Shown here: positions 1 through 10,850 of the stretch, in pieces | Position numbering within the stretch: the first letter of the stretch is position 1 | Layout: every line of letters begins with the position of its first letter | Origin: Siderastrea siderea | Taxonomy: Eukaryota; Cnidaria; Anthozoa; Scleractinia; Rhizangiidae | Reading direction: 5' to 3' | DNA: 64,000 bases | Assembly: GCA_964030785.1 (NCBI GenBank) | Contig: OZ034971.1 | Coordinates: 40,430,304 to 40,494,303, forward strand | Program-made: the position numbers and the translations under genes | The notes under the pieces: generated by a model | What the model saw: only the letters and a program-made list of their open reading frames with translations | Database searches by the model: none | Told to the model about the DNA's origin: nothing

Positions 1-167
1 CCATTTTCCAGTTATGACGAATAAAAAAATTAAATTTGGTTAATTTCTCAATCAAAAAACGTTGAAAACTTCAGTTGTTGTTCCAGCTAAAACGAGAACA
101 TTTTGCTGTTAACGATTCCTTCTTGTGTTCTAAAAATTTTCTTGTTATTTTTCTCCTTCTCGTTGTA

Positions 168-357
168 AGAAATAAGTGAGAAATGTAAAATGCTGATCGC
201 TCTTGTGGGTGTGTGCCATATAATATAAAACCAAAAAACATGAACCTAGTGTCGCGGGGCCAAGAAATAAGTGAGAAATGTAAAACGCTGATCGCTCTTG
301 TGAATGTGTGCCATATAATATATAACCAAAAAACATGAACCTAGTGTCGCGGGGCCA
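168..357. repeat. Two-copy tandem duplication, 95-bp unit
   Basis: Units starting at 168 and 263 are almost identical. Both begin AGAAATAAGTGAGAAATGTA and end in GTCGCGGGGCCA. The few differences between them suggest a recent local duplication. Nothing indicates a function. Confidence 0.85.
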
Positions 358-1768
358 CTCTCTTAATTTTGTTTACAGCTTAAAAGTCATCCTAGGTCAT
401 CCCAAAATTTAGCCACATTTCCCCATGCACAGGGTGACATGTAATTTAACCTGGACAATTTAACGTGAGAAAAGTGATAAAGTGATTTTAGGCTTTTCAG
501 AACAATTTGCCGAATTACAGAAGTCAAAGGTAATGAAAAGATTCTTGCGAAAGCAGTAGTTGTCTAAGATACACCTAAGTGCAATATCGTTGTCACATAG
601 AAATGAAAAAAGAGAAAAGAAAAAAGGCAAATAGGAATAAATTAGGCACGCTAACTACATTCAGGGTATTGCTCTAAAGAACGAGCTCGTAAGGTCTTTT
701 CAGTGGCATGGGCTGGAGCCCATAATCCACAGCGCGCAACTGCCCTATAATCGAGTCACGGCATTTTGTCACGGCGGGGGGGGGGGGGGGGGGCAGGGGT
801 TCGTCGACCAGTTTATTTTTTAGACTGAATTACCGCAAATTCAGACTCCCGAAGTAGCGTTGCTAACCCATCACAAGCTTTGCATATGACTTATCAACCT
901 TGTGTTATGCTTTACGTTAGGGATTGGGCATTTTACAAGGAGGAAGAACGATCTATGGCCTGATATTTTTTCGGATGGATGTGGACTCATGCTCACCGAA
1001 ACGTAAATTTTCGCGGTTGTAGTAATTCTAAGCTTGTCTAAAAATACCCTGGTCTGTAAAAACGCCGTGACATTGGCTTTTTTCTTTATTCTTTTGCACT
1101 TTTGTATGACAACGTTATTACAATTAGGCGTATGCTATAACTTACAATGCTTAAAACAATGGAAACACGTGACCTTCTATAACTGTAAGATTAGTGGGGA
1201 CAGCACTCAGTTCTGTATCTAGAATGAACACATTTCTCGAAAAGCTAAGAGACTCTTTAAAAGTCTCTTTGAAATGTTATTTACTTTATACAGTAGCTCC
1301 TGTATAACTATATCTTTTAGTTCGAAACATCTCGCCTTCAACTCTTGACATGTTTTTCCTCAATTGCGATAACTTAGCTTAAACAATTTGTTTTTTTTTT
1401 TAGCTTTTTATCTATCAGGACTTGGATTTTCATATTTATTTTTAAGTCTAACGACCTTAAAAGGGTTATGAGTAGGGCGTTGTTTCTTGTTTACAATTGG
1501 CCGACCCTTAGATATCAGTTTTTAGTTAACTTTAAATGCTACTTTTGGGGATTAATGCTTATTTACTGTCCGATATCGATTTTTATTATCCAACTGTATT
1601 AGTTACGGTACAGAAAGCGCGCGAACCGAGTACAATCATGCCACGATATTGTACAGTTGGTTATTGGACAGTACCGTGCGCGCACTCATCCTGTTACACT
1701 TGTAGTTTTCTTTCAAGTTACTGAAAAAGGTTGAAAAAGGTTAAGTTGGGTAATAAATCTCTTATTAG

Positions 1769-1892
1769 ATGTGTCGGTGTGAAGTATCGCCGTATATTTT
1801 TACTCGTTGTTTGTATTTTGACGCGCCCGGAGGGCGGGTTGAAGTACAAACAATGAGTAAATATATACGGCGATACTTCACACTGACACATC
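1769..1892. mobile_element. 124-bp near-perfect palindrome (foldback MITE-like)
   Basis: The left arm starts GATGTGTCGGTGTGAAGTAT and the right arm ends in its complement with few mismatches. The arms are about 50 bp and the loop is short and GC-rich, containing GCGCCCGGAGGGCG. Chance open frames on both strands come from the symmetry. I see no convincing target-site duplication, so the class is undetermined. Confidence 0.8.
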
Positions 1893-2097
1893 CAATGAAG
1901 ATATATATATATATATACAAATGTAGAACATTCCATGACTATGAGCACTGCATGATAGCCATAAATGTAGTTTTAGAAGTAACAAGTACTAACCCTGCTA
2001 TGTAGTAACCAGTACTATGCCCTGTTGCAACACAGGACGCCATCGAAATAGTTTTGTACCTAGAACCCCATGCCTTTGGTTGTTATTATTTTTATTG

Positions 2098-2187
2098 AAA
2101 CAACACTATGGCAGGGACTGGGCCTCGAATCACTGACCTACAGATCTGGAGTCCAACGCGTTTACTATTACACCACCGCGCCCACAC
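2098..2187 (-). mobile_element. tRNA-derived SINE head (partial)
   Basis: On the minus strand this shows a tRNA-like A box (GGTGTAATAGTAAACGCG) and a B box (GTGATTCGAGGCC). The same arrangement heads the near-complete SINE at the right edge of the window. The body of this copy is missing or diverged. Confidence 0.7.
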
Positions 2188-2220
2188 TAAATATAGTGAA
2201 AACTTCATTGCTATTTTATT

Positions 2221-2622
2221 CCTAAGGTGGATCGAAAAAACTGCGTTTTAACAAGTAATTATAAATGTTTCGTTAGCGTAAGAGTGATCGCAATTTATGC
2301 CTACATAATCGCCATAAGCGCTACAATCAAGAAAGGAAAATCAACATTCCTGAATTTCTGTCATATGACAGCTTTTGAATGCACCATGTAGACACTTTTT
2401 GAATATTATTTTTCATCATATTTAAATTGTATTTTGTGTAAAGTTTTTATTGTATATATTGTAAACCCATTGTAATTATTATTCCAAAGATGGATCGAAA
2501 AATCTGCGTTTTAACAAATAAATGTTTCGTTGAGTTTAAGAGTGACCACAATTATTTAAACCGACATGATATCGACATAAGCACCACAATCTACTAAGGA
2601 AAATCAACATTCCTGAATGTCT
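2221..2622. repeat. Diverged direct repeat pair, about 140-bp unit
   Basis: Segments about 2221-2360 and 2484-2622 align along their length. Shared strings include TGGATCGAAAAA, CTGCGTTTTAACAA, TAAATGTTTCGTT and AATCAACATTCCTGAAT. They are separated by unrelated AT-rich sequence. An old duplication is the simplest reading. Confidence 0.75.
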
Positions 2623-2789
2623 ACACTTTTAAACCTTAAAAAATTGTACTGAAATTGTACTTACAGTCTTAAGGAGACAATTTTGCTCAGTAAAATTCCG
2701 GCCCTTTTCTTCTTAAAATTCGTTTCTTATTTCTCGTTGTAAAAATTAATGATGAGTCGCTCTGGCCGCTTTATACTGTATACATAATT

Positions 2790-3080
2790 CTTACAGTTTT
2801 GGATCACCTTAGAGTCAGACTTAAATTTAGCAATTTTGCCTAAACAGGTTTGCCTTAACCTTTTTATCACTTGCCAAAAATAGAGTTAAAATCATCCCAA
2901 CTCTTTCATTAAACTTCAAATATGGAGATTTTAAGCAGTTTGAATCACCGTAGAGTCAGAGTTAAATTTAGCATTTTTCCTAAACAGGTTTAGGCTAACG
3001 TTTTCATCACGTACTAAAAATGGACTTAAAACTTTAAGTTAAACTGTCAAAGTAATCCCAACCCTTTATTTTTCTCTAAA
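2790..3080. repeat. Second diverged direct repeat pair
   Basis: About 2793-2915 and 2935-3075 share TAGAGTCAGA, TTAAATTTAGCA, CCTAAACAGGTTT and ATCCCAAC in the same order. This is an old tandem duplication next to the pair described just upstream, and nothing suggests coding. Confidence 0.7.
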
Positions 3081-3589
3081 TTTGGAATTCACTCCAATCC
3101 TCAAATGTAGTTATTTTTACTCTTGATAAATAACCTCGACTCTACCAAAGCTTCTCCTTGAAGTTATACCAAATAAGTCCAAATAATTCGAAAAGTAGCC
3201 TTGTAGTCGATCATAAGATGGGTAAACTCACTAGCTTTTACAAAATGTAAGAAGCCCTTTTAATTAATTAATTTATAAATGTTTAAATTGAAATTGTTTT
3301 TCTCTGGTTTAAGTGTCGTTTTGAGTCTAGGAAAATATGTTAAATTATATCATAGTTTGTTTGCCCTTTTTGAGAGTGCAGTTGATTTCTTTTTCTCGGA
3401 CTTCGCGATTCGAGGAGCATTTTGTGCCTGGGCAAAGCTTCATTCGGTCTTAATTCAACGCTGATTTGACTAGACAAGTCAAATCCCCGTGACATAGACC
3501 TGGTGACCCTTTAAATAGTTTCAAAACTGTTTAAAAAAAGTTCCTCTGTTGACCGTAATCCGCCGGTTAACGAAAAAGTCCGTACCTTA

Positions 3590-4075
3590 CATTGAAATAA
3601 GGAAGCGGCTTGAATCACCCAGTCGATTGCTTGGGAGATCAAAGGGTCGGTGGTCTCTGCATTGTATCGTGTTGTTTCCTTAGTCAAGAAACTCTACCCC
3701 ACGTTGCCCAGGTGTATAGATGGGTACCGGCTAACAGTTAGAGAATCCTAACAGAAAAGCTGGGGGTAGCCCTGCGATGAGCGATGAACTAGCATCCCAA
3801 CCAGGAGGTGGGGGGAGAGGGGTGAAACTCCTAGTCGCTTTATGCCGCATGGGTATCTTGCAAGGACATTGTCCCATCCAAGGGGAGTAGTGATGTTCCT
3901 GTGTGTTGGGTACCCTGCGATGGACTGGCATTCCATCCAGGGGGGAGTAGGGATGCTCCTAGTCGCTGTGTGTTGGGTATCCTGCGATGGACTGGCATCC
4001 CATTCAGGGGCCGGGGAGTACGAGTTGATAGGCGCGTACAGCCCCTTGTGTTATACATAAGAATATACCTTTGTT
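3590..4075 (+). mobile_element. SINE body with local tandem amplification
   Basis: The stretch CGTGTTGTTTCCTTAGTCAA through AGGTGTATAGATGGGTACCG is the body of the tRNA-headed SINE family. It is followed by three diverged copies (about 3768, 3850 and 3910-4010) of a unit containing CCTGCGATGGACTGGCAT, GGGGAGTAG and CTCCTAGTCGC. In the complete copy at the window's right end this unit occurs once, so it has been amplified here or several insertions have piled up. Confidence 0.65.
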
Positions 4076-5099
4076 TCAAGAGTCTCTCTGTACCCTAGCA
4101 GCGGTTAGAGCATCTCAGTAGTTTGTGGAATACATTGGGCTCGCCTTCCCGAAACTCAAATAATCCGTTTGCGAGGAGAAATATGTCTTCTTGTGGGCCT
4201 TTCACCTTCTAGTTTGTTTTCTTCCTCGTTCTTTTTTAAAATTTTCTTCCTGTTTGCTTAACAAGTAAGAAAAAGAAAAACATGCGACGGCGTTCGCGAA
4301 TAGGTCAATTTCCATCCGAAAATGAACAATACGGACCCCTCTTTTAATTAGAAATCATAACAGAATTTAAGATTTCGATAGGATTCATACCCCTTCATGA
4401 TCTTTCATGATTCATTCAGTGTTGAATGCCTACGCCAGAAAGTGTGATTTATTTTACAACTTCACAAGCTTAAAACTATTCTTCCAGCGGTATAAGTTGA
4501 TCCTATCAAAGGCGTAAATGTCCTTTATTTACCCTCGGCAAGTGATTTTACTGAGCAAGGTGCTAATGGGGCTGAGCATTTGAACCTTAGAAACAAATAT
4601 TTCAAACTGAACATAACAAGCTGGCAAGCAAGCTGGTAAGCAAGAGCTTAACTGATATTATGTTATAAGTAAAAAAGAGTAAAAGTCGACTTTGTAATAT
4701 TATCCCCGTAAAGCTGCCTAAGGTTTTACACCAAAATATAGTGATAGCACCCAATATCAAGAATAATCATACATCATAATTCTAGTGTAACGGTTTACAT
4801 GATCATCAAGCGTAATTTTACATTTTTCATTTCTAAAAATACACTTTATTTTTTGGTGTGCATTGTTCCGTTCTTGCTGGAGGCTGATTCGGACGTCTTT
4901 TCCACCATCGCAAAGGCAGCAGGGAATACTCGCTGTCCATTAGATTCCCAGGACAGCCGACCTGAAAGAGAAACGAAACTTGTTATTAGGTGAGGGAGAC
5001 TGAACGACGATATTTTTACTCGTCCTCCCCAAAACCTTTAATAGAGTTTTTAAATCGCCCCTAACCTTAACAACAAAAATCGGACCAGATAGGCCTTTT

Positions 5100-5235
5100 G
5101 TTTACAAGGGACCTTTCTGGAACCGGTCCGAAACAGATCCAAACGGATCCATAACTGGACCTGCTGTTTTGCGGATCCAGTTATGGATCCGTTTGGATCC
5201 GTTCTGGACCGGTTCCAGAAAGGTCCCGTGTAAAC
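5100..5235. mobile_element. Foldback element with GTAAAC-ending arms
   Basis: Arms of about 55-60 bp run from GTTTACAAGGGACCTTTCTG on the left to its near-complement on the right. They carry internal GATCCAAACGGATCC palindromes and a loop of about 12 bp. Further copies of a GTAAAC end follow at about 5262 and 5320, suggesting a nested or tandem cluster. Confidence 0.7.
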
Positions 5236-5839
5236 CCCTGGATCGGTTCCACACGGTGCCATGTAAACAGAAGCCGATCCGATCCGGTTCGGTTCGGAAC
5301 AGGTTCAGGTTCGGTCCCGTGTAAACATAGCCTAAGAGCCTAAGACTTAATTAACAATTGTTTTAATGACCACGATTAGTCCATTATACTCCTTTAAATT
5401 GTAGATAAACTCACTTTTGGAGGCCTAATAAGTTTGTCTGCCCCCCTCCGCCCCCGGCTGCCAAGTGCCACCGATCCCCTACTTCATAAAAATAGTCGTT
5501 TTCTCAGTGTGGGCTACCATATTTACGAAATGTTGTTCATGTTATAATTTTGACTCATTTCTTATCCAGGTAGAAGAATGCCAAACTCGTTAAATGCCAA
5601 CTGGAAAGCTCGAACATGACATTAGGACGGGTCCGATTTTGGGCCCTAACACGAGCAGAACACGGGAACAAACAAGGTGGAATAATTTCTCTCGCTGAGC
5701 TATTGCAAGAGAGGTTTGATCTAGTTTTGTCCTCCGAAACTTATTGAAAAGCTTCGCAATTTGAATTTTAAAACTAGAACATCAAAGAAGATGTAAGGGA
5801 GGTAAAGGAAACACACAGAAATGGACAACTTTGGTCAGC

Positions 5840-6020
5840 AACCTACAATCTCGGACGGAATAACATGGAACGGAAACCCCCCTACCCCCCCCCCCCCCCC
5901 AAAATCAATGTTGAAGTCGCGCGAAGAGAAAAACGCGCCATTTTGCATCCTTGATTTGGGGGGTAGGGGTGGTCTGAGTGTTCCATTTAAAAAGTCCGAG
6001 ATTGTAGCTCGTAAAAACCA
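5840..6020. repeat. C/G-tract inverted repeat
   Basis: TACAATCTCGGAC plus a C-rich tract on the left is mirrored by a G-rich tract plus GTCCGAGATTGTAG on the right, making an imperfect foldback of about 170 bp. Open frames across it on both strands are by-products of the symmetry. Confidence 0.5.
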
Positions 6021-7286
6021 GTTTTGTGGCGATCCCATCAAGACATCAGTTGGCATCAGTTGGTTTGTTCTTGGAAAGGTAACGAAAATTTGAACCTCAC
6101 TGAAGCAAAAACTACAGAGAAAAAGTGCCCTGCTGGATTAGGTCGATGAAGCAAATTATAGGGCGAAAATGAAAATTGTCGGGCTGTCTTCACTACCTTA
6201 TTCGTTCTTTTTTTTTGCACGTCTTTAATCGTCGCGATTTTCGCGAACTGAAAAAATTGCGAAATTAAAAATTCGCGGAATAAAATCCTCGCAAAATTTA
6301 ATAACCTCATTATTAGAGAATTTACATAATCAAACAAATGAATCAATAAATGCGATTACAAGTTGGTACCTACGTATAAAGGAACTCGCCCCAGAAGATG
6401 CTTTTGAGGATGTGGATAACTTTAGATCTGCAAAAACTATCAGACGACCGAACGACTGATTGTCTTTAGTGTATGAAAACGTTCCTGCTGAAATAAACCC
6501 TTTTTACGTTGATAATTCATTACCTTTGTAATGTTTTGTGAAAGTAAATTTAATTTTGTTGACATATTTCGCCAAATTTAAATCTCTCTCTTTTTCTTTT
6601 TGCCTTCTCGAAAGCGCGAAATTAAATCCTCGTGAAATATTGCCTTGTTAAAATCGCGAAATCAAGTATGCGCAAAATTAGACAGTTGTGATTATTACTA
6701 CCTTTCTCGTTTTCTGCTGGATTTTTGTCCATCATTTGACGTGGGTTATCGTCTTGCAGCGCAATCTGCGTAAACAAGTATGAGAAGCTTTTAAATGGAG
6801 ACGTCAGACTGCATTACTCCGCTGTAAGAGGAAGCCTCGACTGTAGAAGTTGAAAGCAATGACATACCTCTTTTGATTCAGACATACTCTCCAGCTAAAT
6901 CAAAAATATGCTTCAAACGTTTGCTGTGATTTCCAAGCAAGGGTGCGGATGCAATAATAGAACATGAAAATGAAACACCCACTCGATATTTATCAGGTGT
7001 TCTTTGCCGAACTTTAGACTTATCGAGATGGGACAAGTTTGCACAGGTTTTCAAGTTGTTTACATCAGTGAAAATGACCTGTGAGGGGAAGTTTAGATCC
7101 TAAAAATAATCATGACTGAAAAAATAATCATGTCAGGAACCGATTTAGTAAAAGCCACTGACATTGACTCAGGGGCCGATTACATGAGGCGGGCTGGCCC
7201 GCTTGGCCAGGCTGGCTCGGTTTGCCGGGATCTCGGAACGTCTGTGAAACACACTAAAAATCAACTCCGTGATTACATGGAAAAAT

Positions 7287-7347
7287 CTCAGCCCGGTTAG
7301 CTGGGATCCCGGTTAGCTGGGATCCCGGTTAGCTGGGATCCCGGCTA
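7287..7347. repeat. 16-bp tandem repeat of a near-palindromic unit
   Basis: CCCGGTTAGCTGGGAT is repeated about four times, the last copy diverged (CCCGGCTAGCCGAGAT). The unit is close to self-complementary, so the array can form several hairpins. Confidence 0.8.
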
Positions 7348-7740
7348 GCCGAGATGAAAATTTACCAGGTAACATGTTGAGGAGGCCCAAATAGAAAAAA
7401 TTCCCGGGAAAGCATGCCCCCGGACCCTCCCCCTCCAAGGTTTGATCAAGATCTTGTCTTCACCCATGGCTGTAACCTTTGTTTTGGCGCACTCCTGGCT
7501 TTCAGGCTTGCTTTTTGCATCGCTTTTTCCCGCTATCTCGCATCATAGGGATAGAGATAGAGTGAAACTTTATTCAAGAACTGTAAAATCAGCTTCAAAA
7601 TGGTGCCCAAACACAAAACAGTTTTTCTTTGATTTCAATATTGAAAAATTTGCCAGATATGAATCTTGAATTTTATTTGTCAGTTTTAAACTTAGTCGAG
7701 AGTTGTTTTCAGTTTTCCACGCGTATGTGTCTAAATTTTC

Positions 7741-8779
7741 TAGCCTGCGAGCAGGCTCACTCCCCCCTCAGAAAACTCGAGCTTTTTCGAAATTAAAATG
7801 ACGGGAGAAAAGCGTCGCACAAGAAACACCCGCGTCTCTGAAGAAAAACAATCGTGGGAAATACAGAAGCATATGTTATAACGATGAATTTGATTGTACA
7901 TCGTCAGACAAAGCCTCCGTAGTGTGTTATTCGAGCGAGTATCTTGACGGTGGAAGTCGAGCCGGCGAGAAGAATGGGGCGGGCAAAAAGTGAAGTCTTC
8001 TGCACGGCTTGATACTCTTTGTAATTGCAAATTTCATATCCCTGGAGTTCGATATTTTAACTTCTTTATGCGCTCTCATGCATCGATTCCGAGTCATCTG
8101 CACAGATGCCTTCGCGATTTGATTTCTCGGGGATTCCTAGTTCCATACTTATTTCGAATAGAACACGCGGCAAAAGTTGTCAACTGTGTTTATAATTTTC
8201 TTTTGCGCTATTGTGGCACATTCATAAAGAAATCGATCCTTTCAAGTGTGAAAATCAGCTGTCGTGTGGCAAGCCGTCACTACCAAAAGCCTATCGACTT
8301 GTAAATACCCCAACTAACTAGTTCGCTAGTTAGCGAGTTCTCTAGCCAGAAAATGAAAATTCGCTAGCAAAAACGGAAACTTTTCTAAAGCAACTCAACC
8401 ATAGCTTTCCAGAACTCGACCATACATTTCTAAAACTGACCATATAATTTTTGTAACTCGACCATACATTTCCAAAACTGACCATACAATTTCTCTATCT
8501 CGATGATATTGGAAGCCGTTCGGTACAAGTCGATAGGCTTTTGGCAGTGACGGCTTGCCATAGTCGTGTTTGTTTACATTTTGCTTCGCTTGTATTGGTT
8601 AGATATTTGACACCTTGACAGTTAAGACTTGTCACCTCGCAGGGGGCGGAATTCAAAATTCAATGGCTTTCGCGCAGGCTCACTTTTCCTCGGCCCATTC
8701 CTCTCGCCGGCTCGCAGGTGGCGGCTGCCAAGATTGTCGTGCGCAAATTTCCCAAACAAGTGAGCCTGCTCGCAGGCTA
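7741..8779. mobile_element. Non-autonomous Mutator-like element, 1,039 bp, 9-bp TSD
   Basis: The ends are exact inverted repeats of about 20 bp (TAGCCTGCGAGCAGGCTCAC), flanked by a perfect 9-bp direct duplication TAAATTTTC at 7732-7740 and 8780-8788. A 9-bp duplication with TIRs is typical of Mutator-like (MULE) DNA transposons. Each end is also a perfect small palindrome (AGCCTGC GA GCAGGCT). No transposase is recognisable; the longest frame inside (about 100 codons at 7990-8304) resembles nothing I know. A second inverted-repeat element is nested at 8267-8560. Confidence 0.82.
8267..8560. mobile_element. Nested inverted-repeat MITE with internal tandem repeats
   Basis: The left end TGGCAAGCCGTCACTACCAA pairs with the right end TTGGCAGTGACGGCTTGCCA, with arms of about 37 bp. 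The interior has tandem units around CGACCATACATTT and AACTGACCATA. It lies wholly inside the 7741-8779 element, so it inserted later. Confidence 0.8.
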
Positions 8780-9093
8780 TAAATTTTCCTGCAGACGCTT
8801 CAGACATTTGTACATGAAACGTACCTTAGCATAGCATAGGAAAGGAGAAACAACGACCGAGAAAATGATTGGTGTATTGAGGAACAAAGTGATTGTGTAG
8901 GAGGATGTCCAAGAAATTTTGGTGTCTATTTTGGGGAGTGCATGAAAATATAACCATTACTTGAGGGGATCAAATATCTTAGGCTGGTTTCGTACCAAAA
9001 TCCTCTTTGCCGCCCTGGCTCGCTTTGGTCACCGGCTCGAAAATCAGGCGGTTCCGCTGCCGAATGGCACGCCTGAGAGCTCCACTAAGTTAA

Positions 9094-9602
9094 GGGTGCG
9101 TTTCTTTGGGAAAATCCGAAAACGGATTTGTGATCCCAGATCTCAAATGGATTCTTCGACACCAAAGAAACGCAAAATCCGAAAAAGGATTATTTTGTCA
9201 TGACAAGACAGGCTGGAGGCACGCAATATATATGTCAGAACCATATTTCTCTCGTACTGCCCAAGAATTCAACTAGAATGGATTGACACGTCAGGATAAC
9301 TTTATTTGTGTACCATTTCTGTAATTCAGGGACCAGATTTTGCTAATTGTGAACGCAAATAGCGAGTTCACTTGAACTACAGCAGATACTGTCCTTGTTT
9401 ATAAATTATTTGTATTCCATTCTAGTTGAATTTTAGGGCAGTACGAGAGAAGTATCGTTCTGACATATATATTGCGTGCCTCCAGCCTGTCTTGTCATGA
9501 CAAAATAATCCTTTTTCGGATTTTGCGTTTCTTTGGTGTCGAAGAATCCATATGATCTGGGATCACAAATCCGTTTTCGGATTCTCTCAAAGAAACGCAC
9601 CC
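9094..9602. mobile_element. PIF/Harbinger-like MITE, long inverted arms, TAA TSD
   Basis: Near-identical inverted arms of about 188 bp, starting GGGTGCGTTTCTTTGGGA, surround a spacer of about 130 bp. The element is flanked by TAA at 9091-9093 and 9603-9605, a 3-bp target duplication of the kind used by PIF/Harbinger elements; the class is inferred from that alone. Immediately after the right TAA a second GGGTGCGTTTCTTTGGGA begins at 9606, a truncated extra end. Confidence 0.8.
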
Positions 9603-10088
9603 TAAGGGTGCGTTTCTTTGGGAGAACAAGTGAATCGATCCACTTGATGCTCAGTGACTTTCTCCGGGTCCTTGTTTTGTAAAGTTGTGGTTGCAGAGTC
9701 TTTTCGAGGCTTATCCGCCTGAACAAGAGGGAGGTCAAGACAGTATCCCAAAGGAAACAAAAAAAGGATCCCTCAGTGGACCGAGTAAAGCGGTGAAGCC
9801 CTAGAGCTGGCCTATTTCTCCGTCTTGGAGCTCTGGACTACATCAGCCTCGTCCCCAGGGCTTTACGCGCTTATCGAGTGACATTGTGAGGCTTGGGGCT
9901 GAACTGGAAAGCGCTTATCTTCGATTCTCTTCCCGTTCAGCTCGACGGTTGACGTCACATTTGATTTCCCACCAAAGACGACCGGCAACGAGGCTGGAAC
10001 CACCTCACTTTTCCGCTCGGTGCTCAGGGTCCCTAAAGCCTGTGGGACCCTGTCTAGAACAACAGTTTGACTGGTATTATCCGAGACG

Positions 10089-10159
10089 TAGCCTCCTCGC
10101 TGACGTCTCTCCGCCTCCGCATGGAGCAAAGGAAATAGGAGACGTCTGCGTGCAGGCTA
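10089..10159. mobile_element. Possible 71-bp Mutator-like mini element
   Basis: The ends TAGCCTCCTCGCTGACGTCT and, from the other side, TAGCCTGCACGCAGACGTCT match the terminal pattern of the three better elements in this window. Flanking 9-mers TCCGAGACG and ACCTAGACG agree at 7 of 9 positions, so the duplication, if real, has decayed. Confidence 0.45.
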
Positions 10160-10469
10160 ACCTAGACGCGGTTTCACTTAATTGAAGGTTTGCAGGGGAC
10201 CACATTGCGTCGTGCAGACGTATCTTATTCACACTACGTATGCAGCAACGAAAAGAGGAGACCTCTTCACGCAGGCCTAAGGGTTCTAATTTTCCAGTAA
10301 AAAATAAGAAACAACACTTCATGGTAAGCTGAAAATAATTCAATTTTTAATTCATTTCCCTGTAAACTACACTGTACGACACTAGTTAGATCATCATTTC
10401 ATTGAATCCTTTAATCAGTACTTATGCCCAGACGATTAACCGACAAACCCCAACACTCAAGACTGAAAC

Positions 10470-10850
10470 CAGTGGATGTTGTCGTGCTGCACAAAGTGGT
10501 TCTAACTTTCGAGTCCGTCTTCTAAAATTCTTCTTAATGTCCGGGATGAAATCCAACAGCGTGTAATAATGTAAATTTAAGTTACCGACTAGTAAATTGC
10601 TCCGTTGCTGTTTGTTTCGTTGTTCAAGGTGGTTCTAAGTTTTGAGTTTGCGGATGAAATCCCCAAGTGTGACAATTCGAATGAAAGCTACTGAGCAGTA
10701 CTTTCCTGTGGTGCTGTTTATTAACCTGAACAAGGTTGTTCTAGCTTTTGGGTCTGTGGAGTACATCCTAAAGTGTGACCGTTTAAGTAATAATAACTCG
10801 GTCGTGGTGGTGCAGTTTGTTTTGTTTTTAATTTGAACTGGGTCATTCTT
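10470..10850 (+). repeat. Dispersed ~105-bp tandem repeat family, cluster 1
   Basis: Three to four diverged units contain AAGGTGGTTCTAA, GTGGATGAAATCC, AAGTGTGACCATTCAA-like and TACTTTCCTGTGGTGCTGTT strings in a fixed order. The same unit recurs in six other places, all further right within the RhoGAP gene span. Confidence 0.75.

Larger units (their letters stand above)
1..7740. other. Gene-poor, repeat-rich left flank
   Basis: I see no coding gene here. Open frames are short (under about 100 codons), lack family resemblance and mostly lie in repeats. The stretch holds a 95-bp tandem duplication, a G run at about 776-793, a 124-bp palindrome, a tRNA-type SINE head, two pairs of diverged direct repeats between 2.2 and 3.1 kb, SINE-body repeats at 3.6-4.1 kb, a foldback at 5.1 kb, a C/G-rich inverted repeat at 5.84-6.02 kb and a 16-bp tandem repeat at 7.3 kb. 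These are listed separately. Confidence 0.6.

Noticed and set aside
5821..6093. 90-codon frame starting MDNFGQQ
   Set aside because: It spans a poly-C tract and an inverted repeat; the proline run is low complexity.
7990..8304. 104-codon plus-strand frame
   Set aside because: It crosses into the nested MITE inside a transposon, shows no known motif and has no splice or start context.
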